A DNA stretch of 64,000 nucleotides. Origin: Opisthorchis felineus (lineage: Eukaryota > Platyhelminthes > Trematoda > Opisthorchiida > Opisthorchiidae). The translations under genes were made by a program, and so were the position numbers. Location of the stretch: the NCBI GenBank assembly GCA_004794785.1, contig SJOL01002186.1, forward strand, positions 1-64,000, written 5' to 3'. The notes below the pieces were generated by a model. The model was not told the DNA's origin. It ran no database searches and was given only the letters and a program-made list of their open reading frames with translations. Positions 37,710 through 49,800 of this stretch are shown piece by piece (the first letter of the stretch is position 1; every line of letters begins with the position of its first letter).

Positions 37710-37784
37710 GATCTAGTGGAAGTGCCTGGAAAGGACCCAGTTTATTGTGCAGCTCAAAGTAACCCGACAGAAAGGATAATCATG
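37710..37784 (+). CDS. Candidate alternative exon after FANK1
   Basis: Between a good acceptor (GTAATTTTGCAG|) and a good donor (ATG|GTAAGA) lie 25 open codons, DLVEVPGKDPVYCAAQSNPT then ERIIM, phase 0 at both ends. Phase would allow splicing from 37218, skipping the terminal exon. The regular terminal exon matches the family better, so this could be a minor isoform, an exon of another gene or chance. Confidence 0.25.
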
Positions 37785-37867
37785 GTAAGATGTTCAGTGA
37801 GTTTGAACTAACGCAGCAAACATGTTCGTCTCTTGGGCTGTCTATCCCACCCCAATAAGGTACACTC

Positions 37868-37873
37868 AATAAA
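37868..37873 (+). terminator. FANK1: Possible FANK1 polyadenylation signal (AATAAA)
   Basis: Canonical AATAAA on the + strand, 548 nt after the FANK1 stop codon. Confidence 0.4.
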
Positions 37874-38529
37874 CCCTGTGGGGTCTCAATCAGCAGTGTC
37901 AACTTTAGTTTATTTAGCCATACCTCCAGTGACAAAATTCCATGTCGGGACTTGTCGGAAAAGCAAAAGGTCTGATGTGATAAATGGCCAATATTTCTGT
38001 CTTTGTGGCCACCCCACCAAGCTTAGCATTAACTTTCTTGTACCAGGACATGCATTTTTATCTTCCAGACCAAATGACGAATTGCTTGCTGTGTACTGAT
38101 AAACGAGCCGCGAGCAGTTTAAGCTTGCCTGGTACATTCCATGCTTTGCGAAAATTACAGCCATATGCGGTAGTTTTACAAATGTTGGCCCAAGGCTCAG
38201 CACCTGCTTCCTATGATTTATCATCTAGCTGTCAGCTTTTAGGTGTTGATGATCTTAGTAGTGTCCACAGGTTACTGGGGACAGTTGGCAAGTTCTAGAA
38301 CGTTCCCCTTATGAAGTTATTAGGTTCAGTAAAGCTTCTATTTGGTTTCCTTAGTTGAATCACGGCAAGTTAAAACGTATTTCGCCTTGAAGAAAGATTT
38401 GTTCTTCGTGTGAAGGGGCTACTGTGGCTATGTCAACATTCAGTGTGAGCAAGCAAATTACTACAACAAACTTAACCGCTCTACCCAACGTCAGTGATGT
38501 ATCTGTTTAGACGTTTTCTCTAACAGTGT

Positions 38530-38620
38530 GCTAGTAGTACCAAATCTTTGCAACAGAATATCATAAACGAGAGTTTCAGTTGAGTATCCCGTGAAAATCA
38601 AAGTGATTTGCAAATGAGTG
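38530..38620 (+). mobile_element. TIR-element family, copy F (fragment)
   Basis: TTTGCAACAGAATATCATAA, then ACGAGAGTTTCAGTTGAGTA and TTGCAAATGAGTGTATTTGT match the internal part of copies B and D. Confidence 0.45.
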
Positions 38621-39169
38621 TATTTGTCGAGATAATCTTTTTATCTCTATTTTGTGAACACTGCAGAGCGAAATGTCTGACCTGACACACCAACTGGTCG
38701 CAAACCTAACAAAGATGCTTCGCCAGTCTACTGAGCACTGACGATGTCCTTTTGATTCCTGACGAAATATCTGCAAAGTGAATGTAGCAACAGTTGCCCG
38801 TGCAAACCGAGTTGCCCACATTCTTGTCAGTAACAAACTAATCTTTTTACTCTGGTTTACTGTGAATGATGACGATGACGACGGTTACGATAATGTTAAA
38901 CAACTTTTTAGGCATCCGACTTTAAATAACATCCCAGTCTTGCTTCTTTACAACAGTTCCATTCACGTGAACGTCTGTTCAAATGTTCCCGGCTTGCTCT
39001 CGTAATCCGTTTCATAGAAAGGGAAGACTGGTTTGCGACATATTTTGAAGGAAACAAAGCGGTTTGCAAAGTAAGCTCATTTACAAACTGGTTCGGTCTT
39101 AACAGGGGACTCAAATGAATTCCAGTTACATGATTCAGTTATGATATTCTTCAAATGTATGCGCTGCAC

Positions 39170-39225
39170 AAAAGCCGCTGCATGTTTCATTGGTACGATA
39201 TTCGATACATCGCAGTGTCGCCTCG
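39170..39225 (+). mobile_element. TIR-element family, copy G (outer end fragment)
   Basis: CATGTTTCATTGGTACGATA followed by TTCGATACATCGCAGTG is nearly the same as the outer end of copy A at about 12893-12930. Confidence 0.45.
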
Positions 39226-42200
39226 TGACGGAGATTATGAAATTTGCCTGCATGATGAGCCGAAAGGAGACGAAACTGGTCTTGGGATATCTAAAGGATT
39301 CCAGTAACCTTCCTTCAGGAAAACAAACCCAACATCGGGCATGGAGTAAACATCATTCACGAAAGAATCCAGCAAAAGAAGTGGCGCCATGCATGAGCCA
39401 ATAGTGCAACACAAGAGTTTGGTCATTTGTCATATATGCAGCACCTGCTATTGTCAGGGCTAACTGACGGCAAAGGTTGACTCCCGTTGTGACAATTGTA
39501 AGCCTAATCATCGCTTCAGTGTGGGTTGTATTCCGTGGGAGTAATGGGACAAGAGACATCGAGCGACTTGATGCGTAATTACCAGTGACAAAAACAAATC
39601 TATCTTTGCATGCCAGTAACTGTATCAGTCCTTATCTCGTCCCTGAGGTGGTTTCACCTGACTGGCTGTCAGAGGCACATAACTATCTGCTACTGGGTGA
39701 TAAGTGACCCTCTGTTGATGATTAGGTTATCGTGAGGGAGTCACATAAGCTGCCTGTTGTGTGTACCAAAAATGGGCTTTACTCTATAGGCTCGCGATAA
39801 AAAGCAACATTTCACACAGGAATGAAATGGTCTTTGTTGAGTGTCTTCGCTTTACCAGGATAGATTTACTTTTGTTCTCAGTCACGTGAAAAATTTACTG
39901 CATGAATATTCTGAAATTCATCAGGCTAGTTGAAACTGGACAGTGCTCAAAGCCTGCCCAAACAGGTAACATTCCTGAACTTCACAACAGTTGTTTCAGA
40001 TCCAGTTCTACAACAGTACTTCTTTTTATCTTTGTCCCACCTGAAGTGTAATTTTCAAAACACAGTGATTTGCTGAAGCATAAACCTCAAGCGGTGGCTC
40101 AAGGCTCAGCTGTACACTAGTACTTCGGTAACAATGGCAGCTAGAAAAACTATTCAAATTATGCCGGTAATAAGTTGTTTATCATGTTAATTGGACCCGC
40201 ATCACTACTGCAGCTCACATATAGTGTTTGATACTAGCCAGATGTACCTTTCTGCTAACCTGGTTCAATCGATTATGGTACCAGGAGAACGCGAGCTAAA
40301 ATGAGCTAACCAAGATCAAGACGCGGTAAGGTTTTCTCATCTAGTTTTCTCACCCTTGGTTAGTTGAGAGCTGAGAGAACGTGTCCGAAATACTATATCC
40401 TTTCTTTCCTTGAAAAACAAAGGTCGAACAATCGTGAGAATTCCCGGAACGGACTATCTTTGGCCTTAGCCAAGCATTTAAGATGCCTTGGCCGTGACTG
40501 AGTGTAACGAAACACTATGGCAGACTACCGGGGGAGAGGGGGTAGACAGCTGTAGAGGGAATGAAGTTTTGCAGTCCTCAGTGGAGACGGGTCATTTTGT
40601 ATTGGGTAGATCATACATTTTGTATACCTCTCAAACTTTCAGGCGCCGCTTCGCACGGCCAGATGCGTACAAGCAAATTGGCAGAGAATTGTTAAGGCCA
40701 TGATAAACTCACTCGCAATGCTGACTGCTGTCTACTGGAAAAAGGACTCCAGGACTGGACCAACTAAGAGCTGGTCTGAGATGTCACAATTACTCAGGCA
40801 GTGGAGCTTCACCATCAAAGTGAGCAGTCCTAATAAGCCGCTGTCATAATCCTTACTTCATAAGAAAAGCAGGCAAGCTTTTGCCTACAATGAAGCTCTC
40901 ATGGAATACGATCGGTGGGCAAAAGCGCATGACCTTATTGCAGGCGATCAGCCAGCCTAAACACAGTGGCCTGGTAATGGGCAGCAGCATCAGTTATATG
41001 TTTATCACGAAGATATCTTTCAGTTCTAGCATAATCTCACCAGTAGAGCAAAACGCAAACGTCACCGGATGCCACCCACCAGAAAACCGTCAAGGTGGTT
41101 TTGGATAGGTTGGCGGTATTCCATTTAATAAATGGCCGAAATGACCATCGTTCGTGGTTGCGGGATTTGCAGAGTTCACATTTACGTCAATCATCTGAAC
41201 AGTTTTTCTCCTGCCCTGGACCAACTGTTCTAGCAAGTTCATTGCTGATGACCTCTAAGAAGGGCGGAACTCGAGTTCAGGGTTTCAGCCCGTTTTTGCG
41301 GACCCACCAGAATAACTGCGCCCGAATACATGGAGGACCTGGCTTACGCGATTGACGTAAGTGTGAAATGAGAGTGCCAGACAGGCATCCTGTACAGCAT
41401 GGAACACAAGAACACAATTAACTCGGCTCCAAGTGGTCAACGTTATGAGGTGAACCGGAGGGTAACCAGGCGATCCAAAAGGTTGATATTGCCAGGGCCT
41501 GCGCACGTTGTGCAACTTCACCTGTTCAAAGGGGGAAGGAGGCCGAGATCACTTCGAATAGCCAGCTTGTTTAGTAGCGTGGAGATGCGTCGACCCCCAG
41601 GGCTTCTGACGCCCGCTTGGATAGCCGTTCTACAGCCCGTTCTCCTGCAATGGAAGTTAGACTTTTAAAACTCTTTCAAAGAGTGTGTTACGAGCAGACC
41701 CTTGAGAGTCACCGATTTCCAATTTCATTCTGTAGCTGACTGTAGGCCGATTGTCTTGGGATGCGGATTTCAGATGGCTTAGCCGCAGACGACGGTTTCG
41801 CATCACACTGCGTTCAACTTCAAATGTATTTGCGATTGAATCGGTTTCTTCATTTGGTCTGAAGGAGTTTGCGCAGAGACTGTAATTGAAGTCGGCTGGT
41901 TGTATGGCGTCCAGTTTTCTCTGACACATAGTAGTGATGACAGCACAACAGTCGGATACATCGCACTCTTGGTATCTATGCACAAGTACTGATTGTTTCA
42001 TTTGAAAGTTTCGAGGTGGTCGAATACCCTGCTGGCATCTGAAATTTGTACACATATACATCATGCCTGACTGGTCAGAATAGTTCAACATACTTCAAAA
42101 ACCCTCGGCGAACTCAAGTCTAGCTCACAGAATATCAGGAAAATGCACATCCTCTATGAAAATATTTTACAGGTCACTTTTGACGATACGACCTGCCCAC

Positions 42201-44479
42201 AATACGGCTGAGTCTGACCAAGCGCGTGGCTAGCTCTCTGTTTGATCTGCTATCATGATAGATAATAAAGTCATTTGCGTTTCTTATGTGTTCCTAAAGG
42301 ACCCAGATTTCCGCAGCTGTCGTGTATATTATTCAACTTAGCTGAGTGCATGACGAAAATAAACTAAGGTTCTATATAAGTAGTTTTCACCGTCAGCTCA
42401 CTACTCCATCCTCCCAATAACAAGCAGTCAGAAAATTAAATAAAAACGAGCTATCTGCAAGACTGCTCAGTGAAAAAACCTCCATTATTAAAACGTGCCA
42501 GTTACTGATGGGACAGGAAGTGCTCATATACTCTGACCGGTAATCTCCAGTTGCCCTAGGATCGTAACGAAGGCCCCAAAATGTGTCCAGTTTTGATCTT
42601 TCTTGGGATATATCAGCCGATCGGCCTCAGACTTTTTCACTACTAACTGTGCTGCACTATCATTTTACGCTCTATCACTTAGGGTTTTTAAAGGGTTGCG
42701 CGCCTCGGGTCTGATGCTCTTTGAACGCATGCTACTGGCTACTTTGGTCAGCCTGAGAAGTACGTCAACCTCTCGACTTCTGCAGGTCCTCAGAAGTAAT
42801 TAAATTATCTGCCCTGATTAGTTAATCCACGCAATGCAAAATCCAATCAGTAGCTAAGGTGCCATAGTCAAAAACCGTGTACAGTCCAATTTAGACTTGT
42901 ACCTAAACCAGTGTTCTACCATTTCTGAATGTGTCATGTGACCACGTGTTTCTAAGGCATGTTCCAAGTACATAACAATCAAATTTTCTGGAAGGAATCT
43001 GGCGAAGCTTTTAGCCTGCCACACTGTTAGATCATATCTCTTGTGTAGCCTTAACATTTTGCTTAGCGGACAAAATAGAAAATTCAATTTGCTTCAACAA
43101 AAACTTTTGAAGAACGGTGGATAACAATATGTCACAGTGTATAATTCATATCCTATTGTTTGTTAAAAATCTCACAGCAGGCAGTTGAACGACCAATCAA
43201 TGTGTACAGTACATGCACGTAAACACAATGAAGGTTTTATTGTCATCCCATGTATCGCTTCGGTACGCGTGATCAACAGCTGCAACTCATGCTTCTTTTG
43301 TTTTAGAAATGACATTAATGACCTTAAAAGTGGATCGATAAATCTTCCCTAATTCTCCTTTGGTGAAACAAAGGAAGGCACCGCCAGTTACGCAAATACC
43401 ACAAGAAGGGCAAACGGGCTATAGGTGTTATCCCTAGAGAGCTGGCTTTCGTTCATCTGAACCATCTTCAAAACATGTTCGGAAAGCGTGATGAAAGAAT
43501 TACACCGTGACAAAAGTTCAACTTATGAGCAGCAGAGGTAAATAAGCGGTTCGCGGGGTTGTCTGTGAAAACTATCCATTTGTAACAAGTCCCATCCTTG
43601 GAAGAGAATCATTTATATGAAAGAAACTGTGTAAACGCATGGCTGGAATGATGTGGTAAATTTGATTGATAGGTGGTACTTTAAACGTGTGCAAATACTC
43701 AAACCAGTCACCATGTCGGTGGCGTGCTGTTTCGCAGATTGTTTTTATTTAACAAATCATAATACTGACCAGTAAACTGCAGTTTTTCATTTATTTGTTT
43801 ATCACTCACCCACATTTAACCCGGTAAGAAAAACAAATAGAAAACAGCACCTCAATGATTTCCATACTTCAACCTCTACTTTTCTCTTGTTGGGTCGTCT
43901 CGGTAATTTTGGCTGCTCTTTGTGACAGGAGTTATCATTGACAGAAATCCTGAACTGTCTCGTTAGAAACATAAGGATCGTCTGATCGTCAGTTGAAAAG
44001 TATCGTTCCTCGAATCATACCTCAGGGGTTGAACGTCCCCTCAAGAGTCAGTTCTAGATTTCCATCAGGACATTTTGTGAATTGTAATGAGACATCTCGT
44101 GAAAAATGTCAGGGTAACTCAGCATCAAACAGACAAGTGAAGATTCCACTGTAATTCTTGATAAGAATGAAGAGTGCGAAGAATGCTTGATTGCTGTGAT
44201 TGGTCCGTCTGGCTGCTACATCACAGATTTATATGATACTCGAATGGAATCAAGTGTACAGTTGGACGTATTCAGGTGCAGTTGTGGGAGAAAAAAGAAA
44301 CAAGAGTCGGTAGGTAATGGCGTTGATTGAATTACCTCAGTCTCAAATAAGTTTATGGGAGAAAGGTGTTCGTAGGCCAACTCAAGTTGAAATGTACAAG
44401 ATTTTGGGAGTACACAGTAGCCAGATTCCGATTACTAGTGCAGTGAACAACGGTCTGAATCGTACCAGTTTTGATTCGT

Positions 44480-45700
44480 TCATACGTGCTTGCCCTATGT
44501 CTATCACGTGATTGTCTTCGGCCAGATGTGATGCAACTTCACTTAGGCTAGGCTTCTTCCAGCCACAATTAAGGGACATTGGATTGTGTTCTTGTAGTTC
44601 CCCTGACAAAAATACTGCCGTGTGACCAGCATACGGTCCCCGGTATGAGCACGCGAATGAATACACACAGAAGCCCTTGATAGTTCATGGCAGTTTGTCT
44701 TTTAAGTGGAACTTGATATTGAGACCAACTGAAACTCAAGCACAGATTAGCGGTCACATAACTTCTATTATCAGAATGTTTTAGCTTACTGGTAACTAGT
44801 CCATTCGAGTTATCTCCCTTGGGTCAAAATTTATTGCGGACATGTTTTTTTCAACCTGAGCGTAGTTTAGTCCTCGGCTTTGAACAGTGCACAGTTTTTA
44901 ATATGAATAATTCTGGATATCCGTTCCACATAAAAACGCGTTCTAAACATTTTAGTTCCATTCATAGCCACATTGTCGGGAAAACATATTCTTATTGCCA
45001 TCTCATTCAAACACCTAATTAAATTTTGTCATTCTAACAATGAAGATAAGCTTCCATAATTAACATATTGGCCCGTCCAACTTCATTTTTTGTGGATGTT
45101 TTGCTGCACAGTAGCATCTGTCTCCTTAACCACGCCAGCGAAAACCGAGCTGTTCTGTGAACTCAAGTTCAAGGTGCGCTGAAATGAAACTTCAATATCT
45201 AGACTAAGCTGATATTATCCGTGGTGAATACAAATATATCGTTCACGTAACGACAATACGATAAAAATTGCGTGATAACTACACTTGGCTGCTGATTTTC
45301 AGGCGTAGTCAATAGCGGAGCTGCCAACAGGGGAACCAAAGGAGAATACGACAAATCACCGTATTTGTGTCAACCGATTTCACTACGGAAGCTATGATGA
45401 ACACTTTATATACAAAGAGACAATTGATGCACGAGATCCGGTGTGGGTAGTTCTAAATCTTTGCCACAAGTAGCCAATAGTTTTGGCGTGCGAAACATCG
45501 GTAAACAATGGGACAAATTTGACAGGTCACCGACCTTTTAATAATCGAACTGGGACGTATCTTCCAAACTGAGTTGATACTACTCTCCTTATTGTTTCTA
45601 GTAGCCTAGTGAGCCACTTGGTCAGAATTTAATACGTTGAGATGGGCCTGAGAGGTAGGCCTTTTGGAAGTCATACATTCGGGGGTACTCTTGCGCCGGT
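44480..45700 (-). mobile_element. Decayed Penelope-like element: reverse transcriptase and GIY-YIG endonuclease
   Basis: Read on the minus strand, the order of motifs is that of a Penelope-like element. VPLFTDVSHAKTIG (about 45515) corresponds to SLFTNVP. FGSPVGSS (about 45340) corresponds to MGSPLSP. YCRYVNDIFVF (about 45260) is the catalytic box with the first Asp replaced by Asn. SWTGQYVNYGSLSS (about 45080) corresponds to the PTWTGQY segment. NLIRCLNEMAIRICFPDN is the thumb, followed by RTRFYVERISRIIHIKN. Further on, VYSFACSYRGPYAGHT and LQEHNP...SEVASHLAEDNH at 44670-44490 form the GIY-YIG nuclease (YIG is YAG here). Many stops and frame changes show it is inactive. It lies between the two genes, in the same orientation as the ZDHHC17-like gene. 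The family call rests on motif order. Confidence 0.72.
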
Positions 45701-46872
45701 TGATTGGATGTGCTCAAAGGTACTAGCGTTGTTCCCCATTCCCCTTTTTTACAGATGTCCACGTGAATTTTTTCCAGCTGCACACGAGATTTTTCCCGAG
45801 CATCATTGAATCTATTAGCCAAAATGACTAGTCACAGGAAGCAAGCTTTGTTTGCCACCTTCGTTATTTCAAATGAATTCACAGTCAAGTGTTACTACCG
45901 ACGTTCGCTCATACTCTGTGTTTACGGAGGCTTTCTTGGCCTGTTGGCAATTAAACTTCATGGTTCTCGATTAAGGCACCCCAGCATAGCACCATTATCT
46001 TCCGCTTCATAAAAGCCATGGCTAATCCCAACAAACAACTTGGACGAGTTGTAAAAATTACTATAGCACCCTGTACACTTGGCTGGCTAGTGGGTCGACT
46101 TTTCACATTTAATTACGCAATCAGGCGCCTAAATATAATTGTCAGGATGTAAGTCCAGATGTTGCATTTATGTATACAGTAACGCATTGACGTTACTCTC
46201 ATCGAGTCTGTGGATGACAGCAAAACATGTCGCAGTTAGTGAATGGACTTCAAGCTTTATCAAATCTAGATAGGAGAGGCCTTAGTTAGTCCATGGACAC
46301 GTGACTCTTGGTAATTCTCCTCAGTATCCCACGCAGTCATACGTAATGTCTCGCATACCAATCAACTGTTGGCTAGCATAATTATGCAGGTAACTTCGTT
46401 TCGGGCATCTTTCCTCCTAGTATTCATGTTTATCGATTGCTTGTACTGGATCACCTTTCTTCGACTAAGCGTACAAGAATACATTAAAGCGTGCGGTTTC
46501 CACATTTTCACCTAATATCTGGTATGACCAGTCGCACACTTTCAACACACAGGTCAGCATACAGGTGAAGCAGAACTGCACGATTCAAATAAGCTCAAGA
46601 GCAAACCCTGTGGTCTTTAGATTTGAGTAATTAAATGCACAGAGAAGAAAGCAGCTGACTTACAAACTATTTTTATGCCCTGGCTTTTCATCTGGTAAAT
46701 CGATGAGACAGAAGCTTCCGCTGAAACTTCCGCTAACTGCATGCTGCAGCGACGAACTTTCTGGGGTGAACCAAAAGACCATGTATCCATTTTATGTAGT
46801 CCCCATCCTGTGGCCAGACCCCCTATGTCAAACCCCAATGTTTCTGATTAAATCCGTCAACGTGGGACCCAA
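45701..46872. other. Intergenic, nothing firm
   Basis: Possibly includes the N-terminal part of the Penelope-like element up to about 45820 (minus strand), but the similarity is too weak to set an end. The rest shows no gene. Confidence 0.4.
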
Positions 46873-46919
46873 GTGCATGCATGCATGCGTGCGTGCGTGC
46901 GTGCGTGCGTGTGTGTGTG
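46873..46919. repeat. Tetranucleotide microsatellite (TGCA/TGCG) running into (TG)n
   Basis: Three TGCA units run into six TGCG units and then a short GTGTGT tail. It translates as a spurious ACVRACVRACV repeat, so the overlapping open frame is not a gene. Confidence 0.95.
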
Positions 46920-46932
46920 ACGTGGGGTGGCG

Positions 46933-47004
46933 TCCGCTTTAGCTCAGCTGGTACAACGTTCGTCCGGTAAACGAGAAGTCACGGGGTTCAGTCCCGTCCA
47001 AGGA
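46933..47004 (+). tRNA. tRNA-Thr(GGT)-like sequence, probably a pseudogene or SINE head
   Basis: The length is 72 nt. An A box is present (TAGCTCAGCTGGTAC). A five-pair anticodon stem, TTCGT/ACGAG, encloses a 7-base loop, CCGGTAA, with anticodon GGT (Thr). A perfect T stem, ACGGG/CCCGT, follows. Against function: U33 is replaced by C, the D stem does not close, and only three of seven acceptor pairs form (TCC/GGA). It starts 14 bases after the microsatellite. Confidence 0.4.
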
Positions 47005-49617
47005 ATCTTTCTTTTCGTTTGCATTGTGTTGAGGACATCCTTAATGTCTTCTAAAGCCGCCTCTTGTTAAGATCATTATTATCTCCTCACAAAGTACTCC
47101 ATGACATTGCCTGCATAATCACATTATGTGGAGCCTCCCTCTTATTAGATCGAAGTCAGATGGCTAGTTCCAGTCCCAGATTGTCGATACAAAGGTGTTT
47201 TTCGTACAAATGCTAGTAAATTGGGCCCAGAATCACAATTCAAGTGGGATATAGTCTGTCCTCAAAAGAAAACCACCTCCGAAGGAAAGCAGACGTTTTT
47301 CTTGTCCTGAGTTTTTCTCCATAGGGTGCGGAGATTTTCCTACCGTTGTGCTTCCGTCGCGTTAGCTAACGCATCTTTTGTTCGTGGCTGTTCATCCAAT
47401 TTTTTCACAACCGGGTACTTACAACACCGTTTCTGCACACTTCTAATTTACTTTTACCGATACATTCTGAAAAGCTTTTCTTTTTTCAGAAACTATTGAT
47501 TTTTTTAGTTAGTGTTGAAAAATTACTGATCGTCACTGCCTCATCCGTCTTCTCCTATTGACGGCTCACAATGTCATTGGCAATCAGTTCAAGGTGTTTG
47601 ATGTCGATCAGAAGCACGAGTGCGGCTTGTACGACAGTGTGCTGAATGCATAAATATTGAATTGTAATACTATTGGTGTAAGGAGGAAAGCCCTTCGCCG
47701 CGGAGTTGTTTATTAGCAAACACCAACTAAACGGAAAGTAAACATCTCATATGCACCTTATTTTTAAGAACGCAACATCCTCACGCGTCTTCTTCAACTT
47801 CCGTGGATATTCATTGGCTATCACGTAATTGTAAACGAACGCTGCAAAGGAGTTCCACAGGTTCCGTAATAAACCCCATGGGTGCACGTTCTATTAGACG
47901 CGAGGCGGAGTTACGATAAAACCACATACTATTCGCATGCCCCATCAGTAGCATCCGCCGTTACATCGGTAGCTTAGACTAAGAGAGCCCTCACCTGAAT
48001 TTTCAGCACAACTGATAACCTCTGGCCTTCAGGCTCTGTGTATATGACAGGAAGATTGATAGTTGGACAAGTACTACGACAGTTTTTCCCACGACCGAAA
48101 AACTAAGTCGCATGTGCGTGGTTTTCTACGAGGAAAATTGTCTAGATCATGCGACATGTGGGACACGTTAAAGCCTGATCGACTAAACATCGCTTTTTCA
48201 TTGTTCTCACTCAACTAGTAGGTTCTAAAGGCTTAGAATGGTGCCATATGCCCCTTATGACTTTCAGTTCAGCTCTTTATTTTGTCAAACGTAGGCTGGC
48301 AAGATCAACAGAAGAGTGAGTAGGCAGTGCTTCTTGAGTTGCCAGACAAGGTATCAATACACAACATTTCTGCCACTTTCCAAAGACCAGTTGGCCACAC
48401 GGACTGCTCATTGTTCTTATGTTCGTTCCAGCAACGTGTGGGTCCACCGCGGTGGACCTATAGATCAGATCATTGACCGGTTGTCTCTAATCACAGGTGA
48501 AAACTGAAGACCACATGGTAAAACAAAATACATCGAAACGACCCGGAAAACAATTGTCTAGGACCGAAGCAGGAAATGGTAAAATCACCCATGCATAGGT
48601 TCTACAGATCTTGCATTACTCTCATGATCAAGGTATTTTGCATAACCAGGTGGTGATCTTAGTAGACCTGTGATACACTTTGTGCCTCAACCATGAATTA
48701 CTCTTCTATACTCAGTCCACTTGCTCCCCTAACAGGACAGAATGCCAGCTATCATCTGTTCCATGACAATCTAGTTCGTTTGTCCATGTATTTCTATACA
48801 CCACGCCACGATTCTGTAGTAACTGTCGAGTGCACATTTCCTTGTAAATCCATCTTGTTGGATAGTGTACATGTCGAGGGGAACTCAGCGCAAACGAAGT
48901 TCCAGCGGTGTATATAATTGAGCGCTCTGCCGCGCTTGCCGCAAACAGAGTGCTTCGAGAAGTATTCGTTAACTGAAAGTTTGGTTTCTCGTTCATTTAA
49001 ATTTTCAGTGAAGTTTGTGTTCACAATTTAAAGAAGGTCATATCTATGAGCACACTGACACATCCTTGAGTGTATCTCAATAACAATGATCTGGGGTGAA
49101 TAGTCATAGCTCCACTCCTACTATTGCTGGACAAGGCCAAAATCGTCAGAGACGGGAAGCGATACTAATATTCGTAGAAAAATGAATATGCAAGTTTTGA
49201 TGTGATGATGTCTGTGGAATCACTGAAAACATTTTAGTCGAATAGCGAATTTCGACTAACTCACCAACCCCAATCCAGTTCATCCCAAACAACTTTACTG
49301 CTGTTACAGAAGAAACGATAGATAAAGTGCGAGAGGACAGACAGAAGCGTCCTATTTGCCAAGTATGGTAATCTTAATCTTGGTTTGCAGCCTAATATTA
49401 ATTATAAACCAGGGTGCAATAACAAAGACATTGGTTCTGTTAACAATTCACACTCAGAACGGGCCACCTTTATTGCTGCCCTAAGCACACTGCAGGGATA
49501 AACTCTGGCCTGGAAGAAACCTCTCTTGGTAGAAACAATTTCCTTCAGTTTGCTCGAATGACCTCTCCAGAGTAGGGGAGTAGTCATTAGAAGGATTCGA
49601 GCTAATCACACTGCTGA
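47005..49617. other. Intergenic, nothing recognised
   Basis: Contains short frames on both strands (for example a 94-codon minus frame at 48712-48996) with no recognisable domain. The word ACATCGGTAGCTTAG at about 47963 recurs near 19218, possibly from a tRNA-like A box. Confidence 0.5.
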
Positions 49618-49800
49618 TCAGCCACTCGTCGCCAAACGGTTAAGTTTTCAACCATTAGCCGAGAGATCGCGGATTCGAAACTGCCTGTGTTTCGTTAGAT
49701 GCACACTGCTGATGATTCCGAGCAAGGATGTAACAGCTGTACAGTGCTTCTTGGCTTTTCAGCATAGACTGACTTGACTGACAGGATGGAATCTCTATTT
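49618..49800 (+). mobile_element. tRNA-derived SINE, copy 1
   Basis: The head resembles a Ser/Leu-type tRNA (GTCGCCAAACGGTTAAG as A box, CGCGGATTCGAAACTG as B box). The body has ACTGCTGATGATTCCGAG, AACAGCTGTACAGT and CTTTTCAGCATAGACTG. The same order of words occurs at 52755-52950. Confidence 0.65.

Larger units (their letters stand above)
37874..44470. other. Intergenic, repeats and unassigned open frames
   Basis: Contains two fragments of the TIR family (38530-38620 and 39170-39225). A minus-strand frame of 144 codons at 41657-42091 (with SDCCAVITTMCQRKLDAIQP and RMKLEIGDSQG) and shorter plus-strand frames at 40488-41668 could not be assigned. No splice-linked exons were found. Confidence 0.5.

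Noticed and set aside
46703..46942. Plus-strand frame with a Cys/Arg/Ala/Val repeat
   Set aside because: The repeat is the translation of the TGCG microsatellite.
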